In this document: positions 52,428 to 62,481 of the stretch, in pieces
How positions within the stretch are numbered: the stretch's first letter is position 1
Layout of the letters: each line of letters starts with the position of its first letter
Assembly: GCF_026016325.1 (NCBI RefSeq)
Contig: NZ_CP087203.1
Location: forward strand, 1,426,001-1,490,000
Length of the DNA stretch: 64,000 nucleotides
Direction of reading: 5' to 3'
Source: Pseudomonas sp. B21-056
GTDB lineage: Bacteria > Pseudomonadota > Gammaproteobacteria > Pseudomonadales > Pseudomonadaceae
Position numbers and translations under genes: made by a program
Notes under the pieces: generated by a model
Database searches by the model: none
Told to the model about the DNA's origin: nothing
What the model saw: only the letters and a program-made list of their open reading frames with translations

Positions 52428-53774
52428 ATGAACCAGCCCCAGACCTCCGTAGGCCATTGCCTCGATGTGCAGTCCTTCATCAATGCGCAACCCATTTCGC
52501 GCTATCAGTGGCGGGTGGTGATCCTCTGTTTCCTGATCGTTTTCCTCGATGGCCTGGACACGGCGGCCATGGGCTTCATCGCCCCGGCGCTGTCCCAGGA
52601 TTGGGGAATCGATCGCGCCAGCCTCGGCCCGGTCATGAGCGCCGCGCTGATCGGTATGGTCTTCGGCGCGCTGGGCTCCGGGCCGCTGGCTGACCGCTTC
52701 GGGCGCAAAGTCGTACTGGTGGGGGCGGTGGTGCTGTTCGGTGCGTTCAGCCTGGCCTCGGCCTATAGCGCCAATGTCGAGCAATTGCTGGTGCTGCGCT
52801 TCCTGACGGGCCTGGGGTTGGGCGCAGGGATGCCGAACGCCACCACGTTGCTGTCGGAGTACACCCCGGAACGCAAGAAATCCCTGCTGGTGACCAGCAT
52901 GTTCTGCGGGTTCAACCTGGGGATGGCCGGCGGCGGCTTCATCTCGGCCAAATTGATCCCGGCGTTCGGCTGGCACAGCTTGCTGCTGATCGGCGGGATC
53001 CTGCCGCTGATCCTGGCGTTGGTGCTGCTGTTCTGGTTGCCGGAATCGGCGCGCTACCTGCTCGTGCGCAATCGCGGCACCGACAAGGTGCGCAAGGCCC
53101 TGGCGCCGATCGACCCGGCCACCATCGCCCAGGCAGCCAGCTTCAGTGTGCCTGAGCAGAAAACCGTGAAGGCCCGCAATGTCCTCGCAGTGATTTTCTC
53201 CGGTACCTACAGCGCCGGTACGTTGCTGCTGTGGCTGACCTATTTCATGGGCCTGGTGATCGTTTACCTGCTGACCAGTTGGCTGCCGACGCTGATGCGC
53301 GACAGTGGCGCGGGCATGGAGCAGGCGGCATTTATCGGTGCGTTGTTTCAGTTCGGTGGCGTATTGAGCGCTGTGGGTGTGGGTTGGGCGATGGATCGGT
53401 TCAATCCTCACAAGGTCATCGGCCTTTTCTATCTGATGGCCGGGATATTTGCCTACGCCGTCGGGCAGAGCCTGGGCAGCATCACCCTGCTTGCCACCCT
53501 GGTGTTGGTGGCCGGCATGTGCGTCAACGGCGCGCAATCGGCGATGCCTTCCCTGGCGGCACGCTTCTATCCGACCCAAGGCCGGGCCACGGGCGTGTCG
53601 TGGATGCTCGGCATCGGCCGGTTCGGTGCCATCCTCGGGGCCTGGATGGGGGCGACGCTGCTGGGCCTGGGTTGGAACTTCGAACAGGTGCTGACCGCGC
53701 TGGTCATTCCCGCGGCGCTGGCGACCACGGCGGTGGTGATCAAGGGCATGGTCAGCCATGCGGATGCGACCTGA
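52428..53774 (+). CDS. pcaK: 4-hydroxybenzoate/protocatechuate transporter PcaK (MFS)
   Basis: A 448-residue major-facilitator permease, aromatic acid:H+ symporter subfamily, with twelve helices. The conserved loop-2/3 motif is GPLADRFGRK and helix 1 contains the DGLDTAAMGF aspartate motif essential in P. putida PcaK. I choose the ATG at 52428 because it gives the 448-residue P. putida length and the MNQPQTSVGH start; the ATG at 52416 would add four residues. It imports 4-hydroxybenzoate or protocatechuate and helps chemotaxis to them. A REP element follows it. Confidence 0.95.
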   Translation: MNQPQTSVGHCLDVQSFINAQPISRYQWRVVILCFLIVFLDGLDTAAMGFIAPALSQDWGIDRASLGPVMSAALIGMVFGALGSGPLADRFGRKVVLVGAVVLFGAFSLASAYSANVEQLLVLRFLTGLGLGAGMPNATTLLSEYTPERKKSLLVTSMFCGFNLGMAGGGFISAKLIPAFGWHSLLLIGGILPLILALVLLFWLPESARYLLVRNRGTDKVRKALAPIDPATIAQAASFSVPEQKTVKARNVLAVIFSGTYSAGTLLLWLTYFMGLVIVYLLTSWLPTLMRDSGAGMEQAAFIGALFQFGGVLSAVGVGWAMDRFNPHKVIGLFYLMAGIFAYAVGQSLGSITLLATLVLVAGMCVNGAQSAMPSLAARFYPTQGRATGVSWMLGIGRFGAILGAWMGATLLGLGWNFEQVLTALVIPAALATTAVVIKGMVSHADAT

Positions 53775-53796
53775 GCCGCTAACCTGAGCGAACCCT

Positions 53797-53884
53797 TGTG
53801 GGAGCGAGCCTGCTCGCGATAGCGGTGTATCAGGCAATAAATTTGGCACTGACAGGCCGCCATCGCGAGTAGGCTCGCTCCCAC
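53797..53884. repeat. REP-type inverted repeat (GTGGGAGCGAGC family)
   Basis: Arms TGTGGGAGCGAGCCTGCTCG / CGAGTAGGCTCGCTCCCACC with one or two mismatches, between pcaK and the catI promoter. Confidence 0.9.
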
Positions 53885-53928
53885 CCAAAATTCATTGACC
53901 AAGTAAATCGATAGCCAAACAACAATCC

Positions 53929-53962
53929 GTTCGATAAACGAACACTCAGTCGATTATCGGAT
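53929..53962. promoter_or_regulatory. Paired PcaR operators before catI
   Basis: GTTCGATAAACGAAC at 53929-53943 and a reversed AGTCGATTATCGGAT at 53948-53962, centre to centre 19 bases, 99-132 bases before the catI ATG. The same spacing is seen before pcaR. Confidence 0.72.
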
Positions 53963-54060
53963 TGTTTGGCCTTTTCCCGCAGCTTAATCTTCAGTCACTC
54001 CGGCGCTGAACCTCGCGCCTTTTTCTTCATGTCGGTCCACTGGAAAACGGGAGCCTGCCC

Positions 54061-54921
54061 ATGGCTGAAATCCTTTCGCTGCACGACGCGGTGAAGCAGT
54101 TCGTCAACGACGGCGACACCGTCGCCCTCGAAGGCTTCACCCACCTGATTCCGACGGCGGCGGGTCATGAAATCATTCGCCAGGGCAAGAAAGACCTGAC
54201 CCTGGTGCGGATGACCCCGGACCTGATCTATGACCAGTTGATCGGTGCAGGCTGCGCGCGCAAATTGATTTTCTCCTGGGGCGGCAACCCGGGCGTGGGT
54301 TCGTTGCACCGCCTGCGCGATGCCGTGGAGAAACAATGGCCGCATCCGCTGGAGATCGAGGAACACAGCCACGCCGACCTGGCCAACGCCTACGTCGCCG
54401 GTGCCTCCGGCCTGCCGTTCGCGGTGTTGCGGGCCTACGCCGGTTCCGACCTGCCGAAGGTCAATCCGCTGATCAAAAGCGTGACCTGTCCCTTTACCGG
54501 TGAAGTCCTGGCCGCCGTGCCTTCGGTACGCCCGGACATCACCGTGATCCACGCCCAGAAAGCCGACCGCAAGGGCAACGTGCTGCTGTGGGGCATCCTC
54601 GGCGTGCAGAAAGAAGCCGCCCTGGCCGCCAAACGCTGCATCGTCACCGTGGAAGAAATCGTCGACGACCTGAACGCGCCGATGAACGCCTGCGTGCTGC
54701 CGACCTGGGCCCTGAGCGCAGTCTGCCATGTGCCTGGTGGTGCTCATCCGTCCTACGCCCATGGCTACACCGAGCGTGACAATCGTTTCTACCAGGCGTG
54801 GGATGCCATTGCCCGGGACCGTGGGACCTTTACCGCGTGGATCAACGAATACATTCATGGCACCCGGGATTTCAGTGAATTGCAGGCCAGACTGGCAGCC
54901 GCTTCGGAGGCGAAACAATGA
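54061..54921 (+). CDS. catI: 3-oxoadipate CoA-transferase subunit A (CatI type)
   Basis: A 286-residue alpha subunit of a class I CoA-transferase. It has the family loop near AGCARKLIFSWGGNPGVGSL and PCTGEVL-like CPFTGEVLAAVPS. The 286/259-residue pair matches CatI/CatJ of P. knackmussii rather than the shorter PcaI/PcaJ of P. putida, although the enzyme serves the protocatechuate pathway here. It moves CoA from succinyl-CoA to 3-oxoadipate. Its end overlaps the start of the beta-subunit gene by four bases. Confidence 0.92.
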   Translation: MAEILSLHDAVKQFVNDGDTVALEGFTHLIPTAAGHEIIRQGKKDLTLVRMTPDLIYDQLIGAGCARKLIFSWGGNPGVGSLHRLRDAVEKQWPHPLEIEEHSHADLANAYVAGASGLPFAVLRAYAGSDLPKVNPLIKSVTCPFTGEVLAAVPSVRPDITVIHAQKADRKGNVLLWGILGVQKEAALAAKRCIVTVEEIVDDLNAPMNACVLPTWALSAVCHVPGGAHPSYAHGYTERDNRFYQAWDAIARDRGTFTAWINEYIHGTRDFSELQARLAAASEAKQ

Positions 54922-55697
54922 CGTACTCCACCAACGAAATGATGACCGTTGCCGCGGCCCGTCGGTTGAAGAACAACGCCGTGTGCTTCGTCGGCATCGG
55001 CCTGCCGTCGAAAGCGGCCAACCTGGCGCGGCTGACCTCATCGCCAGATGTGGTGCTGATCTACGAGTCCGGTCCGATCGGTGCCAAGCCCAGCGTATTG
55101 CCGCTGTCCATTGGCGATGGTGAGCTGGCTGAAACGGCGGATACCGTCGTACCGACCGGTGAGATTTTTCGCTACTGGCTGCAGGGCGGGCGTATCGACG
55201 TCGGTTTCCTCGGCGCGGCCCAGGTCGACCGTTTCGGCAACATCAACACCACGGTGGTGGGCGATTACCATCAGCCCAAAGTCCGCCTGCCGGGCGCCGG
55301 CGGCGCACCGGAAATCGCCGGTTCCGCCAAGAGTGTGTTGATCATCCTCAAGCAGTCGGCGCGTTCGTTCGTCGACAAACTGGACTTCATCACTTCGGTC
55401 GGTCACGGTGAGGGCGGAGATTCCCGCAAGCGCCTGGGCCTGCCGGGCGCGGGGCCGGTGGGTATCATCACCGACTTGTGCATCATGGAGCCGGAAGCCG
55501 GCACCCATGAATTCGTGGTCACCGCGCTGCACCCCGGCGTGACCCGCGAGCAGGTCATCGCGGCCACCGGATGGGCGATCCGTTTCGCCGATCAGGTGCA
55601 AACAACCGCCGAGCCGACCGACGTGGAGCTGCGCGCGCTGCGCGACCTGGAAGCTCGCACGGCGGCGGCCCACGGCCAGGCACCGGGAGAAGCCTGA
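54918..55697 (+). CDS. catJ: 3-oxoadipate CoA-transferase subunit B (CatJ type)
   Basis: A 259-residue beta subunit. The catalytic glutamate lies in [12 protein letters not shown], followed by the [20 protein letters not shown] region. It overlaps catI by 4 bases and the following pcaF by 1 base (TGATG), so CoA transfer and thiolysis are made in step. The glutaconate CoA-transferase group is related, but gene order makes 3-oxoadipate the substrate. Confidence 0.92.
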   Translation: MTYSTNEMMTVAAARRLKNNAVCFVGIGLPSKAANLARLTSSPDVVLIYESGPIGAKPSVLPLSIGDGELAETADTVVPTGEIFRYWLQGGRIDVGFLGAAQVDRFGNINTTVVGDYHQPKVRLPGAGGAPEIAGSAKSVLIILKQSARSFVDKLDFITSVGHGEGGDSRKRLGLPGAGPVGIITDLCIMEPEAGTHEFVVTALHPGVTREQVIAATGWAIRFADQVQTTAEPTDVELRALRDLEARTAAAHGQAPGEA

Positions 55698-56899
55698 TGC
55701 GCGACGTTTATATCTGTGATGCGATTCGTACCCCCATCGGCCGCTTCGGTGGCGGTTTGGCCGCGGTGCGCGCCGATGACCTGGCGGCCGTGCCGATCAA
55801 GGCGCTGATGGAGCGCAACCCGTCGGTGGACTGGAGCGCGGTGGACGAGGTGTTCCTCGGTTGCGCCAACCAGGCCGGCGAAGACAACCGCAACGTGGCG
55901 CGCATGGCGCTGCTGCTGGCGGGCCTGCCGGAGAGCATTCCCGGCGTGACCCTCAACCGTCTCTGCGCTTCGGGCATGGACGCCATCGGCACGGCGTTCC
56001 GCGCCATTGCCAGCGGCGAAATGGAACTGGCCATCGCCGGCGGCGTGGAATCGATGTCCCGCGCGCCGTTCGTGATGGGCAAGGCCGACGCGGCGTTCTC
56101 CCGCAACATGAAACTGGAAGACACCACCATCGGCTGGCGCTTCATCAACCCGTTGATGAAGGCCCAGTACGGCGTCGATGCGATGCCCCAGACCGCCGAT
56201 AACGTGGCGGACGATTACGCGGTGTCCCGCGCCGACCAGGATGCCTTCGCACTGCGCAGCCAGCAACGCACGGCAGCGGCCCAGGCCGCAGGATTCTTCG
56301 CCGAAGAAATCGTACCGGTGCGCATTGCCCACAAGAAAGGCGAAACCGTGGTCGAGCAAGACGAGCATCCGCGCGCCGACACCACGCTGGAGGCCTTGAA
56401 CAAACTCAAACCGGTCAACGGCCCGGACAAGACCGTCACCGCCGGCAACGCCTCGGGTGTGAACGATGGCGCGGCGGCGTTGATCCTGGCCTCGGCCGAC
56501 GCGGTGAAGCAACACGGCCTGACCCCTCGCGGCAAAGTGCTGGGCATGGCCAGTGCCGGCGTGGCACCACGGGTAATGGGCATCGGCCCGGTGCCGGCGG
56601 TGCGCAAGTTGACGGAGCGCCTGGGCCTGGCGGTCGCCGATTTCGACGTGATCGAACTCAACGAAGCGTTTGCCAGCCAGGGCTTGGCGGTGCTGCGCGA
56701 ACTGGGGCTGGCGGACGATGCGCCGCAGGTCAACCCGAACGGCGGCGCCATCGCGCTCGGCCATCCGTTGGGCATGAGTGGCGCACGGCTGGTGCTGACG
56801 GCGTTGCATCATCTGGAAAAGACCGGCGGCAGCAAAGGCCTGGCGACCATGTGTGTCGGCGTCGGCCAGGGCCTGGCATTGGCTATCGAACGCGTTTGA
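55697..56899 (+). CDS. pcaF: 3-oxoadipyl-CoA thiolase
   Basis: A 400-residue thiolase that splits 3-oxoadipyl-CoA into succinyl-CoA and acetyl-CoA. The catalytic residues are Cys90 ([13 protein letters not shown]), His356 (ALGHPLG) and Cys386 (CVGVGQG), exactly at family positions. The ATG at 55697 shares a base with the catJ stop. Very close to P. putida PcaF in length and sequence pattern. Confidence 0.96.
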   Translation: MRDVYICDAIRTPIGRFGGGLAAVRADDLAAVPIKALMERNPSVDWSAVDEVFLGCANQAGEDNRNVARMALLLAGLPESIPGVTLNRLCASGMDAIGTAFRAIASGEMELAIAGGVESMSRAPFVMGKADAAFSRNMKLEDTTIGWRFINPLMKAQYGVDAMPQTADNVADDYAVSRADQDAFALRSQQRTAAAQAAGFFAEEIVPVRIAHKKGETVVEQDEHPRADTTLEALNKLKPVNGPDKTVTAGNASGVNDGAAALILASADAVKQHGLTPRGKVLGMASAGVAPRVMGIGPVPAVRKLTERLGLAVADFDVIELNEAFASQGLAVLRELGLADDAPQVNPNGGAIALGHPLGMSGARLVLTALHHLEKTGGSKGLATMCVGVGQGLALAIERV

Positions 56900-56936
56900 C
56901 GCGTCGTACTACTTATAAGAATCCGAGGAATGCTTC

Positions 56937-57641
56937 ATGACTGACAAGCCTGGTTACCGTCGCCCCCAAGTGGGCACCCAGCCGGAGTACCTGCACCCGC
57001 CATATCAGTCCACCAACCTGCGCTCGCCGTCCAAGCCGTTGGTGCATCTGCCTCACTCGCTGTCGGAAATCACCGGCCCGACCATCGGCGCCGACCGCGT
57101 GCAGGAGAAGGACAACGACCTGACCGCCCAACATGCCGGCGAACCCCTGGGGGAGCGGATCATCATTCACGGACGCGTGCTGGATGAGAACGGCCATCCC
57201 GTGCCGGGCATCCTGGTAGAGATCTGGCAGGCCAACGCCGCCGGTCGCTATAACCATGACCGCGACAAACATGATGCACCGCTGGACCCGAACTTCACCG
57301 GCACCGGTCGTGCTATCACCGACGCCGACGGCTGGTACCAGTTCCAGACCATCAAGCCCGGCGCCTACCCATGGGGCAACCACCACAACGCCTGGCGCCC
57401 GGCGCATATCCATTTCTCGTTGTTCGGGCCGAGCATCCTGACGCGCCTGGTGACGCAGATGTATTTTCCTGGCGACCCGCTGCTGGCCTACGATCCGATC
57501 TACAACTGCGTGTCGGACACCAGTGCCAAGGAACGCCTGATCGCCAGTTTCGACCTGGAAAAAACCATCCCTCACTATGCCCTCGGTTATCGCTGGGACA
57601 TCGTCTTGCGCGGCCGCGACGCCACGCCGATGGAGAAATAA
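56937..57641 (+). CDS. pcaH: Protocatechuate 3,4-dioxygenase beta subunit
   Basis: A 234-residue intradiol dioxygenase subunit carrying the ferric iron. The four ligands are Tyr105 (AAGRYNHD), Tyr144 (PGAYPWG), His157 and His159 (RPAHIHFS). It opens the ring of protocatechuate between the two hydroxyl groups to give 3-carboxy-cis,cis-muconate. GAGGA precedes the ATG at 56937. It is followed one base later by the alpha-subunit gene. Confidence 0.96.
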   Translation: MTDKPGYRRPQVGTQPEYLHPPYQSTNLRSPSKPLVHLPHSLSEITGPTIGADRVQEKDNDLTAQHAGEPLGERIIIHGRVLDENGHPVPGILVEIWQANAAGRYNHDRDKHDAPLDPNFTGTGRAITDADGWYQFQTIKPGAYPWGNHHNAWRPAHIHFSLFGPSILTRLVTQMYFPGDPLLAYDPIYNCVSDTSAKERLIASFDLEKTIPHYALGYRWDIVLRGRDATPMEK

Positions 57642-57642
57642 G

Positions 57643-58209
57643 ATGACGCTTACCGCCACCACGTCCCATACCGTTGGCCCTTACTACCACATCGGCCTGA
57701 CCTGGCTGAACCGCGAAGACATGACCGTCGCCGAAACCCTCGGCCAGCGCGTGGCGATCACCGGGCAGGTGATCGACGGCAACGGCGAGTTCGTCAACGA
57801 CGCAATGCTGGAAGTCTGGCAGGCCAACGCTGCCGGCAAATACGCCCACCCCGAGGACGAGCAGGACAAACCCTTGGACCCGAACTTCGAAGGCTTCGGC
57901 CGGGTGCCGGTGGACGCCGAGGGGCGTTTTCGGTTTACCACCATCAAGCCGGGCACCGTGCCGGGCCTGGGCAGCACGACCCAGGCCCCGCACCTGGTGG
58001 TGCTGGTCTTCGCCCGTGGCTTGGTCAAGCACCTGCTGACGCGCATCTACTTTGACGGCGAACAGGCCAACGAAGCCGACCCGCTGCTGGCCTGCGTACC
58101 CGAGGAGCGCCGCGCCACGATCGTGAGCAAGCCCGATGGGTCGGGCGTGTACCAGTGGAACGTGATCCTGCAGGGGACGGATGCCGAGACGGTGTTTTTC
58201 GATTACTGA
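57643..58209 (+). CDS. pcaG: Protocatechuate 3,4-dioxygenase alpha subunit
   Basis: A 188-residue subunit that completes the dioxygenase with PcaH; it has the same fold but lacks the iron ligands, as usual. TVGPYYHIGL near the N-terminus and the DPNFEGFGRVPVDAEGRFRF block are typical. It starts 1 base after pcaH. A different repeat family (58224) follows before the transporter gene. Confidence 0.95.
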   Translation: MTLTATTSHTVGPYYHIGLTWLNREDMTVAETLGQRVAITGQVIDGNGEFVNDAMLEVWQANAAGKYAHPEDEQDKPLDPNFEGFGRVPVDAEGRFRFTTIKPGTVPGLGSTTQAPHLVVLVFARGLVKHLLTRIYFDGEQANEADPLLACVPEERRATIVSKPDGSGVYQWNVILQGTDAETVFFDY

Positions 58210-58223
58210 AGAACTCCTGTACT

Positions 58224-58331
58224 GATCGTTCCCACGCTCTGCGTGGAAATGCCTCAACGGACGCTCCGCGTTCGGCTTTTGGGACGCAGAGCGTCCCCGG
58301 CTGCATTCCCACGCAGAGCGTAGGAACGATC
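58224..58331. repeat. REP-type inverted repeat (GTTCCCACGCTCTGCG family)
   Basis: Arms GATCGTTCCCACGCTCTGCG / CGCAGAGCGTAGGAACGATC flank GACGCTCCGCGT / ACGCAGAGCGTC. The only copy of this fourth family in the window; it breaks the pca operon between pcaG and pcaT. Confidence 0.88.
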
Positions 58332-58394
58332 TGTGGAACGGGACTGTTACGAAGTGTGTCTAGACTTTGTTGAGTCCCCAAGAGTGAATAGCCC

Positions 58395-59690
58395 ATGACC
58401 ACCTTAACCAGCCACTACACCGGCGAAGAACGCAGCAAGCGCATCTTCGCCATCGTCGGTGCTTCCTCCGGCAACCTGGTCGAATGGTTCGACTTCTACG
58501 TCTACGCGTTCTGCGCGATCTATTTCGCCCCGGCGTTCTTCCCGTCCGATAACCCCACGGTGCAACTGGTCAACACCGCCGGTGTCTTCGCCGCCGGGTT
58601 CCTGATGCGGCCGATCGGCGGCTGGATTTTCGGCCGGGTGGCGGACCGTCACGGACGCAAGAACTCGATGATGATTTCGGTGCTGATGATGTGCTTCGGC
58701 TCGTTGCTCATCGCCTGCCTGCCCACCTACAAGGACATCGGCGTCTGGGCGCCGGTGTTGCTGTTGCTCGCCCGCTTGCTGCAAGGCTTGTCGGTGGGTG
58801 GCGAGTACGGCACCACCGCCACCTACATGAGCGAAGTCGCCCTCAAGGGCCAGCGCGGCTTTTTCGCCTCGTTCCAGTACGTGACGCTGATCGGCGGGCA
58901 ACTGCTGGCAGTGTCGCTGGTGGTGATCCTGCAACAGTTCCTCAACGAAGACGAACTGCGGGCCTATGGCTGGCGGATCCCCTTCGTGGTCGGCGCCGTG
59001 GCCGCGTTGATTTCCCTGTTCCTGCGCCGTTCCCTGAAGGAAACCAGCAGCAAGGAAATGCGCGAGAACAAGGACGCCGGCAGCATCGCCGCGCTGTTTC
59101 GCGACCACAAGGCCGCGTTCATCACCGTACTCGGCTACACCGCCGGCGGTTCGTTGATTTTCTACACCTTCACCACCTACATGCAGAAATACCTGGTGAA
59201 CACCGCGGGCCTGCACGCCAAGACCGCCAGCTACATCATGACCGGCGCGCTGTTCCTCTACATGTGCATGCAGCCGCTGTTCGGCATGCTGGCGGACAGG
59301 ATCGGCCGACGTAACTCCATGCTCTGGTTCGGTGCCTTGGGCGCGTTGTGCACGGTGCCGATCCTGCTGACGCTCAAAAGCATCAGCAGTCCGTTCCTGG
59401 CGTTCGTGTTGATTACCCTGGCACTGGCAATCGTCAGCTTCTACACCTCCATCAGTGGTCTGGTAAAAGCTGAAATGTTTCCACCCGAAGTACGAGCACT
59501 GGGGGTAGGGTTGGCCTACGCAGTGGCGAATGCGATTTTTGGCGGTTCGGCGGAGTACGTTGCCTTGAGCCTGAAAGCCCAGGGCATGGAGAACGCCTTT
59601 TACTGGTACGTCACGGTCATGATGGTGGTGGCGTTCCTGTTCAGCCTGCGCCTGCCGAAGCAACCGACGTATTTGCATCACGACCTTTAA
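58395..59690 (+). CDS. pcaT: Dicarboxylate/beta-ketoadipate MFS transporter PcaT
   Basis: A 431-residue major-facilitator permease of the metabolite:H+ symporter family (KgtP-like), with twelve helices, [13 protein letters not shown] in helix 1 and [13 protein letters not shown] in the first loop. PcaT imports beta-ketoadipate in P. putida. It sits inside the pca operon between pcaG and pcaB as in P. aeruginosa PA0229. Start ATG at 58395. Confidence 0.9.
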   Translation: MTTLTSHYTGEERSKRIFAIVGASSGNLVEWFDFYVYAFCAIYFAPAFFPSDNPTVQLVNTAGVFAAGFLMRPIGGWIFGRVADRHGRKNSMMISVLMMCFGSLLIACLPTYKDIGVWAPVLLLLARLLQGLSVGGEYGTTATYMSEVALKGQRGFFASFQYVTLIGGQLLAVSLVVILQQFLNEDELRAYGWRIPFVVGAVAALISLFLRRSLKETSSKEMRENKDAGSIAALFRDHKAAFITVLGYTAGGSLIFYTFTTYMQKYLVNTAGLHAKTASYIMTGALFLYMCMQPLFGMLADRIGRRNSMLWFGALGALCTVPILLTLKSISSPFLAFVLITLALAIVSFYTSISGLVKAEMFPPEVRALGVGLAYAVANAIFGGSAEYVALSLKAQGMENAFYWYVTVMMVVAFLFSLRLPKQPTYLHHDL

Positions 59691-59706
59691 CACCCTAGGA
59701 CTGTTT

Positions 59707-61071
59707 ATGAGCGAACGACCGGGTAATCAGCTGTTCGATGCCTACTTCACCGCCCGCGACATGCGCGAGGTGTTCTGCGATGCCGGCCGGGTGCAAGCCA
59801 TGCTCGATGTCGAGGCGGCACTGGCCCGGGCCGAGGCGCGGGTTGGATTGATTCCCCACAGTGCAGTGGCGTCGATTGAGCAGGCTTGTTGTGCCGACCT
59901 CTACGACTTTTCAGCACTGAGTGAAGCGATTGCCACGGCCGGCAATTCAGCGATCCCGCTGGTCAAGGCATTGGGCAAGCGCATCGCCAGCGTGGATCGC
60001 GAGGCTGAGCGTTATGTGCACCTGGGCGCCACCAGCCAGGACGTGATGGACAGTGGCCTGGTCCTGCAACTGCGCCAGGCGCTGGAGCTGATCGAGGGTG
60101 AGCTGGCGCAACTGGCCGCTATCCTCGCCCGACAAGCCGAGCGCTACGCCGCCACGCCATTGGCCGGGCGCACCTGGTTGCAACATGCAACGCCGGTGAC
60201 CCTGGGCATGAAAATCGCCGGGTGGCTGGGGGCAATCACCCGCAGCCGCCAACGTCTTCTGGAACTCAAGCCCCGCTTGCTGGTGCTGCAATTCGGCGGC
60301 GCCTCCGGGACGCTCGCTGCATTGGGCGAACACGCCTTGCCAATCGCCGAAGCCCTGGCCGCCGAGCTGCACCTGAGCCTGCCGGAGCAACCCTGGCACA
60401 CCCAGCGTGATCGGCTGGTGGAGTTCGGTTCGGTACTGGGCCTGATTGCCGGTAGCCTGGGCAAACTCGGCCGTGACGTCAGCCTGTTGATGCAGACCGA
60501 GGCCGGTGAAGCGTTCGAACCGTCGGCGCCGGGCAAGGGCGGTTCGTCGACCATGCCCCACAAGCGCAACCCGGTGGGCGCGGCGGTGCTGATCGGTGCG
60601 GCAACGCGGGTGCCGGGGTTGTTGTCGACGCTGTTCAGCGCGATGCCCCAGGAACATGAACGCAGCCTGGGCCTGTGGCATGCCGAATGGGAAACCCTGC
60701 CGGAGATCTGTTGCCTGGTGTCCGGTGCCCTGCAACAGGCGCGGCTGCTGGCGGAAGGGCTGGAGGTGGACGCGGCGCGCATGGCCCATAACCTCGATCT
60801 GACCCAGGGGCTGGTGCTGGCCGAAGCGGTGAGCATCGTCCTGGCCCAGCGCGTCGGGCGTGACACCGCGCACCATCTGCTGGAGCAATGCTGCAAGCGT
60901 GCCGTGGCCGAACACCGTCATCTGCGGGACGTGTTGGGGGACGAACCCCAGGTTTGCGCGCAGTTGTCCGCGGCCGAACTCGATCATTTGCTCAACCCCG
61001 CCCATTACCTCGGCCAGGCCCAGACCTGGGTCGCCCGGGCAGTGGCCGAACACCTGGCCTTGAAGGTCTGA
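59707..61071 (+). CDS. pcaB: 3-carboxy-cis,cis-muconate cycloisomerase
   Basis: A 454-residue member of the fumarase/aspartase superfamily, recognised by the signature GSSTMPHKRNPVG near residue 280 and the N-terminal VHLGATSQDVMDSGL. It lactonises carboxymuconate to 4-carboxymuconolactone. It starts 16 bases after pcaT and ends 12 bases before pcaD, within the operon. Pseudomonad PcaB proteins of about 450 residues are normal. Confidence 0.95.
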   Translation: MSERPGNQLFDAYFTARDMREVFCDAGRVQAMLDVEAALARAEARVGLIPHSAVASIEQACCADLYDFSALSEAIATAGNSAIPLVKALGKRIASVDREAERYVHLGATSQDVMDSGLVLQLRQALELIEGELAQLAAILARQAERYAATPLAGRTWLQHATPVTLGMKIAGWLGAITRSRQRLLELKPRLLVLQFGGASGTLAALGEHALPIAEALAAELHLSLPEQPWHTQRDRLVEFGSVLGLIAGSLGKLGRDVSLLMQTEAGEAFEPSAPGKGGSSTMPHKRNPVGAAVLIGAATRVPGLLSTLFSAMPQEHERSLGLWHAEWETLPEICCLVSGALQQARLLAEGLEVDAARMAHNLDLTQGLVLAEAVSIVLAQRVGRDTAHHLLEQCCKRAVAEHRHLRDVLGDEPQVCAQLSAAELDHLLNPAHYLGQAQTWVARAVAEHLALKV

Positions 61072-61083
61072 AAGGAGATTGTT

Positions 61084-61884
61084 GTGGGATTCGTCAAACT
61101 CGCCGACGGCGAACTGAACTATTGCTTTGACGGGCGGCAAGACGCGCCGGTGCTGGTGTTGTCCAACTCCTTGGGCACTGACCTGCACATGTGGGACGAG
61201 CAGGTCGCGGCGTTCAGCGAACACTTCCGTGTGCTGCGTTTCGACACCCGGGGTCACGGCCAGTCGCTGGTCACCGAAGGCCCTTACAGCATCGAGCAAC
61301 TGGGCCACGATGTGCTGGCGATGCTTGATGCGCTGGAGATCGACAAGGTGCACTTCTGCGGCTTGTCCATGGGCGGTCTGATCGGCCAGTGGTTGGGCAT
61401 CAACGCCGGCGAGCGACTGCACAAGCTGGTGGTGTGCAACACCGCGGCCAAGATCGGTGATCCGTCGATGTGGAACCCGCGCATCGAAACCGTGCTGCGT
61501 GATGGCAAGGCGGCCATGGTGGCGCTGCGGGATGCCTCGATTGCCCGCTGGTTCACCCCGGACTTCGCCCAGGCCAACCCGGACACGGCGAGGAAAATCA
61601 CCGACATGCTCGCCGCCACCTCACCCCAGGGCTATGCCGCCAACTGCGCCGCCGTGCGCGATGCCGATTTTCGCGATCAACTGGCATCGATCCGTGTGCC
61701 GCTGCTGGTGGTGGCCGGTACCGAAGATGCCGTTACGCCGCCATCGGGCGGGCATTTTATCCAGGAGCGGGTCAGTGGGGCGCAGTATGCCGAATTCCAT
61801 GCCGCGCACCTGTCCAACGTCCAGGCCGGCGCTGCGTTCAGCGAGCGGGTGTTGGATTTCCTGCTTGATTCCAGTCGCGCCTGA
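61084..61884 (+). CDS. pcaD: 3-oxoadipate enol-lactonase
   Basis: A 266-residue alpha/beta hydrolase with nucleophile elbow GLSMG (residues 93-97, Ser95), an oxyanion HG-like region in SNSLGTDLHMWDEQV, and a C-terminal His in HAAHLSNVQ. It hydrolyses beta-ketoadipate enol-lactone. The start codon is GTG at 61084, preceded by AAAGGAGA. It is separate from PcaC, unlike some bacteria where the two are fused. Confidence 0.95.
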   Translation: MGFVKLADGELNYCFDGRQDAPVLVLSNSLGTDLHMWDEQVAAFSEHFRVLRFDTRGHGQSLVTEGPYSIEQLGHDVLAMLDALEIDKVHFCGLSMGGLIGQWLGINAGERLHKLVVCNTAAKIGDPSMWNPRIETVLRDGKAAMVALRDASIARWFTPDFAQANPDTARKITDMLAATSPQGYAANCAAVRDADFRDQLASIRVPLLVVAGTEDAVTPPSGGHFIQERVSGAQYAEFHAAHLSNVQAGAAFSERVLDFLLDSSRA

Positions 61885-61894
61885 GGAATTTTTT

Positions 61895-62287
61895 GTGGAC
61901 GAGAAACAACGTTACGACGAAGGCATGCAAGTCCGCCGCGCAGTGCTGGGCGATGCCCATGTGGATCGCAGCCTCAATGCCCTGACCGAGTTCAACAGCG
62001 AATTCCAGGAGATGATCACCCGTCACGCCTGGGGCGACATCTGGACCCGCCCGGGTCTGCCGCGCCACACCCGCAGCCTGATCACCCTCGCCATGCTGAT
62101 CGGCATGAACCGCAACGAAGAACTCAAACTGCACCTGCGCGCCGCCGCCAACAACGGCGTGAGCCGTGGCGAGATCAAGGAAGTGATCATGCAGAGCGCG
62201 ATCTACTGCGGCATTCCGGCGGCCAACGCCACGTTCCACCTGGCTGAGTCGGTGTGGGACGAGTTGGGTGTCGAATCGCGGGAATAG
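61895..62287 (+). CDS. pcaC: 4-carboxymuconolactone decarboxylase
   Basis: A 130-residue all-helical decarboxylase of the AhpD-like family, with FNSEFQEMITRHAWGDIWTR and the LHLRAAANNGVSRGEIKEVI core. It decarboxylates 4-carboxymuconolactone to the enol-lactone used by PcaD. The start is GTG at 61895, with GAGGA upstream. Last gene of the catI-to-pcaC cluster, followed by REP elements. Confidence 0.95.
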   Translation: MDEKQRYDEGMQVRRAVLGDAHVDRSLNALTEFNSEFQEMITRHAWGDIWTRPGLPRHTRSLITLAMLIGMNRNEELKLHLRAAANNGVSRGEIKEVIMQSAIYCGIPAANATFHLAESVWDELGVESRE

Positions 62288-62335
62288 ATTCACCGCAATC
62301 CCTGTGGGTCAGTTGGTGAAGATGTTGAATGTGCT

Positions 62336-62441
62336 ACCGCTATCGCGAGCAGGCTCGCTCCCACAGGGGATTTGCAGTGTACGCAGAATCTACATACCGC
62401 ACTGAACCACTGTGGGAGCGAGCCTGCTCGCGATAGCGGTG
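62336..62441. repeat. Inside-out REP-type pair
   Basis: A reverse-oriented arm (TATCGCGAGCAGGCTCGCTC, 62341) precedes a forward arm (TGTGGGAGCGAGCCTGCTCG, 62411), the opposite order to other copies in the window. Each half may be the inner edge of a separate, partly lost element. Confidence 0.75.
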
Positions 62442-62481
62442 GGTCAGTCGCCACCTGAACGACAGACCCACCCCAGCCGCT

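Noticed and set aside
52374..53888. A 504-residue minus-strand open frame across pcaK
   Set aside because: Antisense of a clear twelve-helix transporter; the translated protein is His/Gln/Arg-rich without any recognisable domain.
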